A stretch of DNA of 15,403 bases from Longimicrobium sp. (GCA_030446945.1 JAUJMI010000029.1:1-15403); one strand, 5' to 3'; counted from the stretch's first letter, positions 1 to 6,746 are shown. Program-made: numbers and translations. The notes: a model not told the origin generated them from the letters alone.

Positions 1-43
1 GGTTCGTTACCGGGCCCGGATTACCTCCACGATGTCCCTGGAC

Positions 44-316
44 TCACAGGAGACGGAGGAGCCGGTCATACTCAGAGTGTGAGCCGATCCAGAACCACAC
101 CACCGTATCGTCGCGGTGGCGGTCCCCGAGTGCGCGGTAGTGTAGCCCAACGCGCGCCGAGTAGATCGGAAGCGTAGCGTGAACCTGTTTGAAACGCAGT
201 CCCGGGTGCCACGGGTCCTGCAGGAACTGCTGATATGCCGCGCGTGCTTGCTCCCGAACGGGACCAGGCAGACCCGAAAGCGCTTTCCGGAAAGGCGCGG
301 TGGTCCGCGAGTTCAC
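44..316 (-). CDS. RelE/ParE-superfamily toxin of a type II toxin-antitoxin pair
   Basis: A 90-residue protein resembling small RelE/ParE toxins, which are ribosome-dependent mRNA nucleases or gyrase inhibitors. The sequence does not say which target applies. Seen: an N-terminal helical part (residues ~8-33), a central basic strand region, and a C-terminal 'WFWIGSHSEYDRLL' segment (residues 74-87), a pattern I know from this superfamily. The start is GTG at 316. It overlaps the stop of the upstream antitoxin gene by 4 nt (GTGA, 313-316), the usual translational coupling of such pairs. The gene ends close to the window edge but its TGA stop (44-46) is inside. Family assignment is by eye; toxicity is inferred from the pairing. 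Confidence 0.75.
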   Translation of the reverse strand: MNSRTTAPFRKALSGLPGPVREQARAAYQQFLQDPWHPGLRFKQVHATLPIYSARVGLHYRALGDRHRDDTVVWFWIGSHSEYDRLLRLL

Positions 317-531
317 ATGTGTTCCGGGTCGAGCGGCACGGTGCGACCGGAGCGGTACTCCGCCCGGGCTTCCGCCGCTAGCTGTGCGAGCAGATCCTGC
401 GAGTTCGAGAACGCCTCACTCCATCGGCGATCATCTTCCAGATCGGCCAGGATCAGAGCAGCGAGTGCGTCTTGCTCAGATTCCGAAAGAGCGCTGGCCT
501 TCTGGAACGCTTGCTCAAGGAGACGGGTCAT
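313..531 (-). CDS. Antitoxin partner of the RelE/ParE-like toxin
   Basis: A 72-residue acidic, helical protein. It has a 'SESEQDALAALILADLEDD' stretch (residues 16-34), a Trp/Phe helix and a basic tail ending 'RSGRTVPLDPEHM'. I have seen this pattern in short antitoxins encoded directly before ParE-type toxins. The residue 45-72 tail would be expected to wrap the toxin, which is family knowledge and not visible here. Its stop overlaps the toxin start by 4 nt. No strong Shine-Dalgarno precedes ATG 531. No clear DNA-binding fold can be named from the sequence, so autoregulation is uncertain. Confidence 0.72.
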   Translation of the reverse strand: MTRLLEQAFQKASALSESEQDALAALILADLEDDRRWSEAFSNSQDLLAQLAAEARAEYRSGRTVPLDPEHM

Positions 532-564
532 GGATCACATCGCTCGTTCGGGTGGGCCACCAGC

Positions 565-594
565 ATGATAGGCAATGCCGCGCAAGCGTGTCGC
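565..594 (-). promoter_or_regulatory. Possible sigma-70 promoter of the toxin-antitoxin pair
   Basis: On the minus strand a GCGACA (-35-like, 589-594), an 18-nt spacer and TATCAT (-10-like, 565-570) lie about 35 nt before the antitoxin ATG. The -10 is a 5/6 match and the -35 a 4/6 match. Placement is sensible but hexamers of this quality occur by chance. Confidence 0.3.
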
Positions 595-953
595 AGGCTG
601 CATCACCCGCCTCTGACTCCGGGACTTGCCTCAGGAGATCCAGTACTCCGAGCTACACGTTAGCAAAGTGCGGCCTTGAGAGGAAGTCCGTAATGGCATA
701 CACGGGCGAACCCAGCCAACCCGCAGACGGAGCGGTTCAGGCGATGGCCGCCATGGACCCGCACTCCGCGCCTTCGACACCCGGACAGCACCCCGAGAAG
801 CACACCGGACATCGCCATCTTCCGCCACCCGAAGGCCGCGATGCGTACTAAGCCTCGCAAGGTGGAAGCGTTCGGCCCGATTCAACTGGACATGGCGCAC
901 CCCATCCGCGTCCTCCCGCGCCGCAGCGAGTTCCGCCCACGCCCCCCTTCGGG
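595..953. other. Gene-poor stretch between the toxin-antitoxin pair and the paa promoter
   Basis: No convincing gene on either strand. Candidate frames lack coding-type codon bias and show no homology I recognise. One minus-strand frame (660-860) carries a lipobox-like 'VLSGC' after a hydrophobic run, but what follows is Arg/His/Cys-rich and unlike a protein. It may be a decayed lipoprotein gene. A 38-codon plus-strand frame at 841-957 has no good ribosome site. Confidence 0.5.
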
Positions 954-982
954 TTGACTCCCGCAGTTGATCTGCGTAGCTT
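954..982 (+). promoter_or_regulatory. Likely sigma-70 promoter of the paa operon
   Basis: TTGACT (954-959, 5/6 match to the -35 consensus), a 17-nt spacer, and TAGCTT (977-982, weak 3/6 -10). Transcription would begin near 989-991, immediately before the palindromic operator at 992-1005. That is the classic position for a repressor to block initiation. The -10 is poor, so the main support is the spacing and the operator beside it. It implies a 5' leader of about 140 nt. Confidence 0.45.
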
Positions 983-991
983 TAGCGCTCC

Positions 992-1005
992 CGAACGATC
1001 GTTCG
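992..1005. promoter_or_regulatory. Perfect 14-bp palindrome, probable PaaR (TetR-family) operator for the paa operon
   Basis: CGAACGATCGTTCG is its own reverse complement. It fits CNAACGNNCGTTNG, the consensus I recall for the Thermus thermophilus TetR-family repressor PaaR, which is released by phenylacetyl-CoA. It lies just downstream of the predicted start of transcription and ahead of paaA. A second overlapping palindrome, CGTTCGAACG, occupies 1000-1009. The cognate regulator gene is not in the window. The match is seen; identity of the binding protein is inferred. Confidence 0.7.
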
Positions 1006-1130
1006 AACGAGCGGCGCACGGGACCGAAACCTTCCCTTGGCGCAGGCACGCGGCCGCCCCCCGCGCGGGACGGCCGCCCGAACGAAACCAAGAGAACTCC
1101 ACGTCCCAACCCGCAGAGGGAGAGGATCGG

Positions 1131-2072
1131 ATGGCCCGATATACTGACGAAGAGCTAAAGGAAAAGGTCCACAACGGCTTCATCGTCGAGTATCCCGACG
1201 AGATGACGGAGGGGTACCGGAACGCGCTGATCGTGCAGCTGCTGGTGCAGGCGGACACGGAGCTGATCTCCGCGCCGGCGTACTTCGGGGCGGCCAAGGA
1301 TGCGCCGTCCACCAACACGATGGTGAGCGCCACGGCCATCATCCAGGACGAGCTGGCGCACGCCAACATCGCGTACCGCCTCCTCGAAGACCTGGGCATG
1401 GATAAGGAGCAGCTCGTGTACGGCCGCCAGGCGCACGAGTTCAAGCACCCGTACGGCTTCGACCACCCGCTGGAGAACTGGGCGGAGCTGGTGGTGGCCA
1501 ACGGCCTCTACGACCGCGCGGGGATCACGCTGCTGGGCGACGTCTTCAAGAACACGTCGTACGGCCCGCTCAAGCGCGCGCTGGTCAAGGTGGACCAGGA
1601 GGAGACCTTTCATCTGCGCCACGGCGAGATGTGGATGAAGCGCCTCTCGGCCGCCGGCGGCGAGGCGAAGGAGTCGATCCAGCGTGCCGTCGACTGGATG
1701 TTCCCGATGGCGGTGGAGTGGTTCGGGCTTCCGGACGACATGAAGCGCCATTCCGGACAGCTCGACTACAAGCTCAAGGGGATGACCAACGACGAGCTCC
1801 GGCAGACGTGGATGCAGTCCACCGTGCCGCTCTGCGAGTCGATCGGGATCGAGGTGCCGGCGCACTGGGACGAGGGTCGTGAGCGCTTCGTGCTGGACTA
1901 CGCCTTCCCCTGCGAGTACGACGAGGACGAGAAGCGCTGGCTCATGGACGAGGGCGAGATCTCGTGGAGCCAGGTGTTCGAGCGGTGGAAGGGGCGCGGG
2001 CCCGCGAACAAGCGCTTCGTGGAGTCGATCCAGGAGGGGCGGGCGTTCCGGGGCATGCTGGAGGCGGCATGA
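1131..2072 (+). CDS. paaA: 1,2-phenylacetyl-CoA epoxidase, catalytic subunit PaaA
   Basis: A 313-residue diiron subunit of the multicomponent monooxygenase that converts phenylacetyl-CoA plus O2 to the ring 1,2-epoxide, the committing step of aerobic phenylacetate breakdown in the cytoplasm. It has the expected carboxylate-bridged diiron ligands: E44 in the first helix, E74-x2-H77 ('DELAH'), E119 ('WAE') and E158-x2-H161 ('EETFH'). Length matches the family. ATG 1131 is chosen because a strong GAGGGAGAGGA lies at 1116-1126 and homology begins at 'MARYTDEEL'; the frame extends 59 codons further upstream but those read through the leader. It is first in the operon and overlaps paaD by 4 nt (ATGA). 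Regulation is probably by the palindrome at 992-1005. Confidence 0.97.
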   Translation: MARYTDEELKEKVHNGFIVEYPDEMTEGYRNALIVQLLVQADTELISAPAYFGAAKDAPSTNTMVSATAIIQDELAHANIAYRLLEDLGMDKEQLVYGRQAHEFKHPYGFDHPLENWAELVVANGLYDRAGITLLGDVFKNTSYGPLKRALVKVDQEETFHLRHGEMWMKRLSAAGGEAKESIQRAVDWMFPMAVEWFGLPDDMKRHSGQLDYKLKGMTNDELRQTWMQSTVPLCESIGIEVPAHWDEGRERFVLDYAFPCEYDEDEKRWLMDEGEISWSQVFERWKGRGPANKRFVESIQEGRAFRGMLEAA

Positions 2073-2497
2073 CGGGAACCGCGGTGCGTGAGTGCGGGAG
2101 TGCGTCAGTGCGTTTGTACGGCGACGAGCTCAGCGCACTCACGCAGTCACGCGCTGACGCACTTCCGTCCTACCCGGTGCCGGCGGAGGAGCGCACGGGG
2201 CCGCTGTGGGATGCGCTGCGCGAGGTGATGGACCCCGAGATCCCCATCTCGCTCGTGGACCTGGGGCTGATCTATGGCGTGCGGCAGGAGGGGACGACGG
2301 TGGAGGTGGACCTAACCTTCACGGCGACCGCCTGCCCGTGCATGGCCTTCATCCACTTCGACATCCAGGACCGCCTGCGGCGCGAGTGCGGCGTGGCCGA
2401 GGTCAAGGTCAACGAGGTGTGGACCCCCGCGTGGACCAAGGCCCGCATCTCGCACGAGGGCCGGGAGATGCTGAAGACGATGGGTGTCTCGATGTAA
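2069..2497 (+). CDS. paaD: PaaD-type epoxidase maturation factor, DUF59 (MIP18) part only
   Basis: 142 residues from ATG 2069, which overlaps the paaA stop and has GGAGG at 2060-2064. Residues ~43-142 form the DUF59/MIP18 domain: 'DPEIP' (55-59), 'DLGLIYGV' (64-71), 'CPCM' (89-92) and the PaaD-like 'WTPAWTKARIS'. PaaD is needed for function of the epoxidase and is thought to act in Fe-S or metal-centre assembly. The family's usual C-terminal CxxC zinc ribbon is absent; a separate gene at 3744-3935 carries it. Residues 6-32 are read from an inverted 8-nt word array (2084-2165) and look like low-complexity filler. A later start at GTG 2177 would remove them but has no ribosome site. Confidence 0.9.
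   Translation: MTGTAVRECGSASVRLYGDELSALTQSRADALPSYPVPAEERTGPLWDALREVMDPEIPISLVDLGLIYGVRQEGTTVEVDLTFTATACPCMAFIHFDIQDRLRRECGVAEVKVNEVWTPAWTKARISHEGREMLKTMGVSM
2084..2165. repeat. Inverted 8-nt word array (hairpin) inside the 5' part of paaD
   Basis: Left arm 2084-2115 is four 8-nt units of consensus GTGCGNNA. Right arm 2134-2165 is four 8-nt units of consensus CGCANTNA. The arms are imperfect reverse complements around an 18-nt loop, sharing the core AGTGCG followed by two variable bases. The array begins 11 nt after the paaA stop and is read in frame as PaaD residues 6-32. Same architecture as 2503-2568, 6747-6848 and 8632-8708. Confidence 0.85.
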
Positions 2498-2502
2498 CAG
2501 CG

Positions 2503-2568
2503 AGTGCTAAGTGCTTAGTGCCAAGTGAACTCCACCCAGGACTTAGCACTTAGGACTCAGCACTTTTG
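2503..2568. repeat. Inverted 7-nt word array between paaD and paaB
   Basis: Left arm 2503-2530 has three 7-nt units of consensus AGTGCNN plus a degenerate fourth. Right arm 2541-2568 has units of consensus ACTNAGN. Arms fold into an imperfect ~25-bp stem with a ~13-nt loop. It starts 5 nt after the paaD stop and ends 26 nt before paaB. The stem ends in TTTT (2564-2567), so partial transcription termination or mRNA end protection is conceivable, but paaB and paaC follow in the same operon. Confidence 0.85.
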
Positions 2569-2594
2569 CCCCCATCCTTCCTTACCGACGGCCC

Positions 2595-2891
2595 ATGAAA
2601 GAACCCGTATACGAAGTCTTCGCGCGCAAGGCGCGGGAGGAGCCGCTGCGGCACATCGGCTTCATCAACGCGACGGACGACGACCTGGCGCGCGTGTACG
2701 CCTGGAAGACGTACGACGAGCAGAACTGGGCGGAGATGTGCGTCATCCCGCGCAGCGCCATCATTCCGGTGGATCCGGGGGAGAGCCAGTTCGTGACGGC
2801 CAACGCCCCCGCCACCGAGGACTCGATCGTCCACGCGCGCGCCACGGGGGCGTACGGCGGGAGCGACGTGGCCATCAAGGGGGACGCATGA
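2595..2891 (+). CDS. paaB: 1,2-phenylacetyl-CoA epoxidase subunit PaaB
   Basis: A 98-residue protein of typical PaaB length. It starts 'MKEPVYEVFARKAREEPLRH' and has the central 'ATDDDLARVYAWKTYDEQNW' type region, recognisable as PaaB. In the E. coli complex PaaB bridges the PaaA/PaaC heterodimers and is thought to help couple electron delivery from PaaE. No metal site is expected. ATG 2595 has no visible Shine-Dalgarno; the preceding 26 nt are C-rich and follow the word array at 2503-2568. This is odd for a middle gene of an operon. The stop overlaps the paaC start by 4 nt (ATGA). Confidence 0.93.
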   Translation: MKEPVYEVFARKAREEPLRHIGFINATDDDLARVYAWKTYDEQNWAEMCVIPRSAIIPVDPGESQFVTANAPATEDSIVHARATGAYGGSDVAIKGDA

Positions 2892-3742
2892 GCATCGCCG
2901 AGGGCGCCGCGCGGGTGGAGAAGGCGGAGGAGCTGGGCGAGGGCGTCCGGGCCGCTCTCCGCGACCTGATCCTGACGCTGGCCGACTGCAAGCGGGTGCT
3001 GGGCCTCCGCTATTCGGACAAGATGCTGGGCGCGCCCACGCTGGAGGCGGGGATCGCCGCGTCGTCGATGGCGCAGGACGAGTGGGGGCACGGCCGCCTG
3101 ACCTATGCCCTCCTCTCCGAGTTCGGCGACGACCCCAAGGGCGAGCTGGAGCACGGCCGCCCCGCCACCGAGTACCGCAGCATGGGGCCGCTCGACCGCG
3201 GCTTCCGCTCGTGGAGCGAGACGGTGGCCGCCGGGCTCCTGCTGGACACCGCGCTCACGGTGCAGTACGGCGCGCTGCTGGACAGCCGCTACGTCCCCGT
3301 GCACAACCGCGTGCAGAAGCTGCTGGACGAGGAGCGCTTCCACTTCCAGTACGCCGCCGGGTGGGCGCGCCGCATCGCCGGGGTGTCGGTGGTGCGCGGG
3401 GAGTTCGCGGCGGCGCTGGCCGGCTACCTTCCCGAAGCTCTCCGCTGGCTCGGGCGCGACGATGCGGAGTCCACCCAGCTCCTCCTCTCCGAGGGAATCG
3501 TGACGCAGGGGCCGTCCGCGCTGCGCGCCCGCTTCCTGCGCCGCGTGGGTCCGGTGCTCGCCGAGACGGACCTGGCCGAGTCGCTGGGAGTCACCCAGGT
3601 CGATGGCGGTGAGTGGCGCTGCGACGCCACGCTGCGCTGGGAAGGCTGGAACGACGCCACCCGCCGCGCCAGCGGTGTGCTGGACGAGGAGACGGCCGCC
3701 CGCGCCCGCGGCGACAAGAACCGCGCGATGCTCCTGGACTGA
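2888..3742 (+). CDS. paaC: 1,2-phenylacetyl-CoA epoxidase structural subunit PaaC
   Basis: 284 residues, a ferritin-like helical paralogue of PaaA that supports the catalytic subunit. It keeps two ExxH motifs, E65-W-G-H68 ('DEWGH') and E-R-F-H in 'DEERFHF' near residue 156. By eye, the first-helix glutamate of PaaA (E44) aligns with K35 here ('ADCKRV' against 'ADTELI'), consistent with a non-catalytic site. It is somewhat longer than the ~250 residues I recall for E. coli PaaC; the extra part is at the C-terminus (after residue ~225). ATG 2888 overlaps the paaB stop and follows a GGGGGA ribosome site. The zinc-ribbon gene begins 1 nt after its stop. Confidence 0.95.
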   Translation: MSIAEGAARVEKAEELGEGVRAALRDLILTLADCKRVLGLRYSDKMLGAPTLEAGIAASSMAQDEWGHGRLTYALLSEFGDDPKGELEHGRPATEYRSMGPLDRGFRSWSETVAAGLLLDTALTVQYGALLDSRYVPVHNRVQKLLDEERFHFQYAAGWARRIAGVSVVRGEFAAALAGYLPEALRWLGRDDAESTQLLLSEGIVTQGPSALRARFLRRVGPVLAETDLAESLGVTQVDGGEWRCDATLRWEGWNDATRRASGVLDEETAARARGDKNRAMLLD

Positions 3743-3743
3743 C

Positions 3744-3935
3744 GTGGCCGAGCCGCACGCCGAGCGCCGCCCGGACGAGGTGGAGGAGAGCACCCTCCCC
3801 GACGCCGCGCCCTGCCCCTTCTGCGACGGGCGCGACACCCGGCTGATCAACCCGTTCGGCGGACAGCTATCGGTGGCGCAGTACTGGTGCAACCGCTGCC
3901 GCACGGGCTTCGAGTACATCAAGTGGGAAGACTGA
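3744..3935 (+). CDS. Stand-alone zinc-ribbon protein matching the C-terminal domain of PaaD
   Basis: 63 residues from GTG 3744, one base after the paaC stop. Two Cys pairs, C24-P-F-C27 and C49-N-R-C52, with 'FGGQLSVAQYWC' between them and 'FEYIKW' at the end. This closely parallels the last ~45 residues of E. coli PaaD as I remember it (CPxC ... FGSTACKALYRCDSCREPFDYFK). I therefore read it as the missing half of PaaD encoded as a separate gene. It probably binds Zn or Fe-S and works with the DUF59 protein on epoxidase maturation. No good ribosome site is seen, so translation may rely on coupling to paaC. GTG 3780 is an alternative start. Confidence 0.8.
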   Translation: MAEPHAERRPDEVEESTLPDAAPCPFCDGRDTRLINPFGGQLSVAQYWCNRCRTGFEYIKWED

Positions 3936-3997
3936 GCCCGGGTACATCGGGTGATGGTCGGCCCTGAACGAGGGGGGGGCCGAGGCGGGGAGAGGGC

Positions 3998-4092
3998 GGG
4001 CAGACACGTGGGTTCGCCCTTGCGATGCATCGGTGTGCGCGATGGGCGTCGACGCGGCGGCGGGCACGGGCGTGATGAATCACGCCCCTACG
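3998..4092. repeat. Copy 1 of a ~95-bp two-hairpin dispersed element
   Basis: Begins GGGCAG and ends CCCTACG, with the perfect hairpin GGGCGTGATGAATCACGCCC at 4068-4087 (8-bp stem, TGAA loop). A second copy with the same spacing lies at 11814-11910. The first hairpin is less conserved (GGGCG ... CGCCC here). It lies between the convergent 3' ends of the zinc-ribbon gene and the FAD-subunit gene, whose stop codon (4080-4082) falls in the distal arm right beside the loop. A bidirectional terminator role is plausible, although no T-run follows. Confidence 0.75.
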
Positions 4093-5099
4093 GCCATCTC
4101 CTCCAGGGCGCGGCGCACGTAGACGGGGACCATGGCGTGGCGCCAGTCGGGGTCCACGATCAGGTTCTCGAGGGGGTGGCACTGTTTGAAGGCAAGTGCG
4201 GCGGCGGCGTCCACCACCTCGTGCAAGGGCGCGCCCGCGAGCTTGTCCAGGCCCGAGACCATGCGCGGCTTCGCTCCCAGCGCGGACACGACCAGCGACA
4301 GCGACTCGACCCCGCTGCCGGGCGTGAGGCGCGCGGCGGCGGCGATGGAGAGGAGCGGGTAGTCGACCGAGTTGCGCTGCCTCACCTTGCGGTACGCGGT
4401 GCGCAGGCCCGGAGCAGGCAGCGGGATGCGGATGCGGTGGACGAGCTCGTCGCGGCGGCGCACGGTGTTCGCTTTGCCATCGGCGATGAAGAAGTCGGCG
4501 ACCGGCAGCGTGCGCGTGCCGTTGGCGGAGGCGAGGTCAATCGAGGCGCCCAGCGTCATCAGGACGGGGGGCGTGTCGGCGGAGTGGGCGGCGACGCACT
4601 TCCTGCCGACCTTGGTGACGTGGCAGACCTCGCCATCCTTTTTGAGGCAGAAGCCCAGCGCCTCGCGCCAGAAGTAGGACTGGTTGTAGTAGGTGCAGCG
4701 CGTATCCAGGCAGAGGTTGCCGCCCATCGTGCCCGAGTTGCGGATCTGCGGGGCGGCCACCTTGCCCGCGGCTGCGGCGAGGGAGGGGAAGACTCGGCGC
4801 ACCAGCGGGTTGCGCGAGACCTCGGTGAGCGTGGCCCCGGCGCCGATCACCAGCTCCCGTGCGTGGGGTGAATCGTCCGCCACCGGGTTCCCCGCGCCGT
4901 CCGCCAGGCCGATGCCGCGCAGCTCCGCGATCCCCTTGAGCGCCACCAGGTGGCGCGGGGTGAAGAGGCGGTGCTTCATGTTCGGCATCAGGTCCGTGCC
5001 GCCGGCGATCGCGAGCGCGTCCTCGTGCTCGCGCAGCAGCGCGAGGGCGTCGGCCAGGCGCGCGGGGCGGTGGTAGCGGTACTCGTGAAGACGCAGCAT
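4080..5099 (-). CDS. FAD-binding subunit of a xanthine dehydrogenase-family enzyme, 4-hydroxybenzoyl-CoA reductase beta (HcrB) type
   Basis: 339 residues. Shows the CO dehydrogenase/xanthine oxidase medium-subunit flavin motifs 'AGGTDLMP' (32-39) and 'TMGGN' (124-128). A cysteine-rich insert carries C135, C151, C159 and C168. The spacing 16/8/9 equals that which I recall for the extra [4Fe-4S] ligands of Thauera HcrB, a feature setting HcrB apart from ordinary medium subunits. The enzyme removes the phenolic hydroxyl of 4-hydroxybenzoyl-CoA; substrate here is inferred. The Mo-binding alpha and [2Fe-2S] gamma genes are not adjacent, so partners must be elsewhere. No clear ribosome site precedes ATG 5099. 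The last residues and stop are read from the dispersed repeat. It lies downstream of the histidine kinase on the same strand. Confidence 0.85.
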   Translation of the reverse strand: MLRLHEYRYHRPARLADALALLREHEDALAIAGGTDLMPNMKHRLFTPRHLVALKGIAELRGIGLADGAGNPVADDSPHARELVIGAGATLTEVSRNPLVRRVFPSLAAAAGKVAAPQIRNSGTMGGNLCLDTRCTYYNQSYFWREALGFCLKKDGEVCHVTKVGRKCVAAHSADTPPVLMTLGASIDLASANGTRTLPVADFFIADGKANTVRRRDELVHRIRIPLPAPGLRTAYRKVRQRNSVDYPLLSIAAAARLTPGSGVESLSLVVSALGAKPRMVSGLDKLAGAPLHEVVDAAAALAFKQCHPLENLIVDPDWRHAMVPVYVRRALEEMAVGA

Positions 5100-5198
5100 G
5101 GGGCGGATCGTGAGATGCGGAACGCGTGCAAGTGCTGGCGCAACATAGCGAGACCGCCCGCGTCCCGGAAAGGGCGCGGGCCGCCGTACATCGCGGGG

Positions 5199-6647
5199 TC
5201 AGCCCTGCGACGGGAAGTCTACCGGGACCCGCAGGCGGAAGACGGCGCCCGCGGCCGCTTCGCCGTCCTCAACGTCGAGCGTGCCGTGGAGGCGGCGGGC
5301 GAGCTGCCGAGCGACCGTGAGTCCCAGACCTGTCCCGCGGGTGGCGGAATCGGTGCGGGATGGATCGCACAGCTGCTCGAACGGCTGGAAGATCCGCTCG
5401 CGGTCGTCGGCGGGGATGCCGGGGCCGGTGTCGGCGATGCGGAACTCCATGGTGCCGGGGTCGGCCGCGGTGCGCGCCTCCACGCGGACGCCGCCGCGCG
5501 GCGTGAACTTGAGGGCGTTCCCCACCACCGCCTGTAGGACCTGGCGGAGCCGATCCGGGTCGCTCTCCACCGGGGGGAGGGACTCGGGAGCGGCGATGGT
5601 GAACGAGAGGCCCTTCGCTTCGGCCTGCACGCGGAGCGGCTCCATGGCGGCTTGCAGGAACTCCGCCGGGGCGAGCCTCACCGGCACCACGCGCAGGCGG
5701 TCGATCTCGGTGGTGGAGAGTAGGAGGACGTCGTCCACCAGCCGCGACAGGTGCTCGGCGCACATGCTGGAGCGCTCGGCGGCGCGCTGAGCCTCGCGCG
5801 GCAACGGGCCAAAGGTGGCGGTGGCCAGGAGGTGCGAGTAGCCGACGATGGCGTGCAGCGGCGTGCGCAGCTCGTGGCTCGCGGCGGCGAAGAAGCGGGC
5901 GCGGGCGCGGCTCGCCTCCTCGGCCTCGGCGGCGTAGCGGGCCAGGTCCTTGTCGCGCTCGATGCGGGCGGTCACGTCCTCGAACAGGATCGACGCGCCG
6001 CCGTCCGCCAGCGGCCTCGTCCACACGTCAAAGAAGCGGCCGCGGAAGGGCTCCGCCTCGACCTCGATCGAGTGGAGCCGGTGCGGCTTCCCATCGGCCA
6101 GCGCGGCGCGAAGGGTGTCGCGGAGGACCGCCGGCACCTCGGGGAGGAGCGACCAGATCTCGGCGCCCGGAACGGCATGGCGCCAGGCGCCGAGGACGCC
6201 GAGGACGCCGCGGGCGGCGCGGTTGGCGTACGTGATCCGCCCCGCCGCGTCCACCGCCACGCACCCGTGCCGGAGCGACTCCAAAAGGCCGCGCGAGCGC
6301 CCCGCACCTGGCTCCACGGCGCGCAGCTGGAGCGCCACGCCGTCCTCGGCGGGTGTGGCGATCACGCAGAAGGGGTGCGGCGCGTCGGGGAAGATCTCCT
6401 CGCCCGGCATTCGCACCGGCGCGTCCGCGTCGCGCGCCCGCGACAGACGCTCGCGCACGGAAGCCTCGTCCGCCCTCGGGAACGCAGCGGACACGGTGAG
6501 GCCGAGTACCTCCGCGCGGGGGGCGCCCAGCATGCGCTCGGCGGCGGCGTTGCAGTAGGTGAGGCGCCACTCCGGGCCCACCATGCAGAAGCCGTCCGAA
6601 AGGGCTTCGAGGGCCGGAATGCGCTCGGGTACGACGGACACGGTCAC
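5199..6647 (-). CDS. Soluble PAS-PAS sensor histidine kinase
   Basis: 482 residues from GTG 6647, preceded by GGAG at 6654-6657 (6-nt spacing). Order: PAS 1 (~15-112), PAS 2 (~122-229), HisKA with the phospho-acceptor H258 in 'SHELRTPLHAIVGYSHLL', and HATPase_c with N box around N377 ('GNALKFTP'), G1 'DTGPGIP' (406-412) and G2 'GTGLGL' (438-443). It ends soon after the ATPase domain, with no receiver or HPt. No transmembrane segment or signal peptide, so it is cytoplasmic and senses an internal ligand, redox state or partner. No response regulator gene is in the window. The frame is open to ATG 6806, but those 53 residues would be read through the word array at 6747-6848 and lack domain content. 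Confidence 0.9.
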   Translation of the reverse strand: MTVSVVPERIPALEALSDGFCMVGPEWRLTYCNAAAERMLGAPRAEVLGLTVSAAFPRADEASVRERLSRARDADAPVRMPGEEIFPDAPHPFCVIATPAEDGVALQLRAVEPGAGRSRGLLESLRHGCVAVDAAGRITYANRAARGVLGVLGAWRHAVPGAEIWSLLPEVPAVLRDTLRAALADGKPHRLHSIEVEAEPFRGRFFDVWTRPLADGGASILFEDVTARIERDKDLARYAAEAEEASRARARFFAAASHELRTPLHAIVGYSHLLATATFGPLPREAQRAAERSSMCAEHLSRLVDDVLLLSTTEIDRLRVVPVRLAPAEFLQAAMEPLRVQAEAKGLSFTIAAPESLPPVESDPDRLRQVLQAVVGNALKFTPRGGVRVEARTAADPGTMEFRIADTGPGIPADDRERIFQPFEQLCDPSRTDSATRGTGLGLTVARQLARRLHGTLDVEDGEAAAGAVFRLRVPVDFPSQG

Positions 6648-6746
6648 ACGAGACTCCGGGGTGCTGCTCCTGCGCGGGCCAGGACGCCCGCCGCGGCCTA
6701 CTGGATGGTTGGACCCCCGGGTGGCGTCATCTGTTCCCGGTGAACA

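Noticed and set aside
660..860. Minus-strand frame with a lipobox-like VLSGC
   Set aside because: The mature part is Arg/His/Cys-rich with no coding bias, and it has no good start context. At most a decayed gene.
841..957. 38-codon plus-strand frame, considered as a small peptide or RiPP precursor
   Set aside because: No ribosome site, no leader/core pattern or modifying enzyme nearby, and its stop overlaps the probable paa -35 element.
2084..2568. CRISPR array
   Set aside because: Units are only 7-8 nt with no spacers, arranged as inverted arms; no cas genes.
3998..4092. Insertion sequence or MITE remnant
   Set aside because: No terminal inverted repeats with target duplication can be seen around either copy, and no transposase is in the window.
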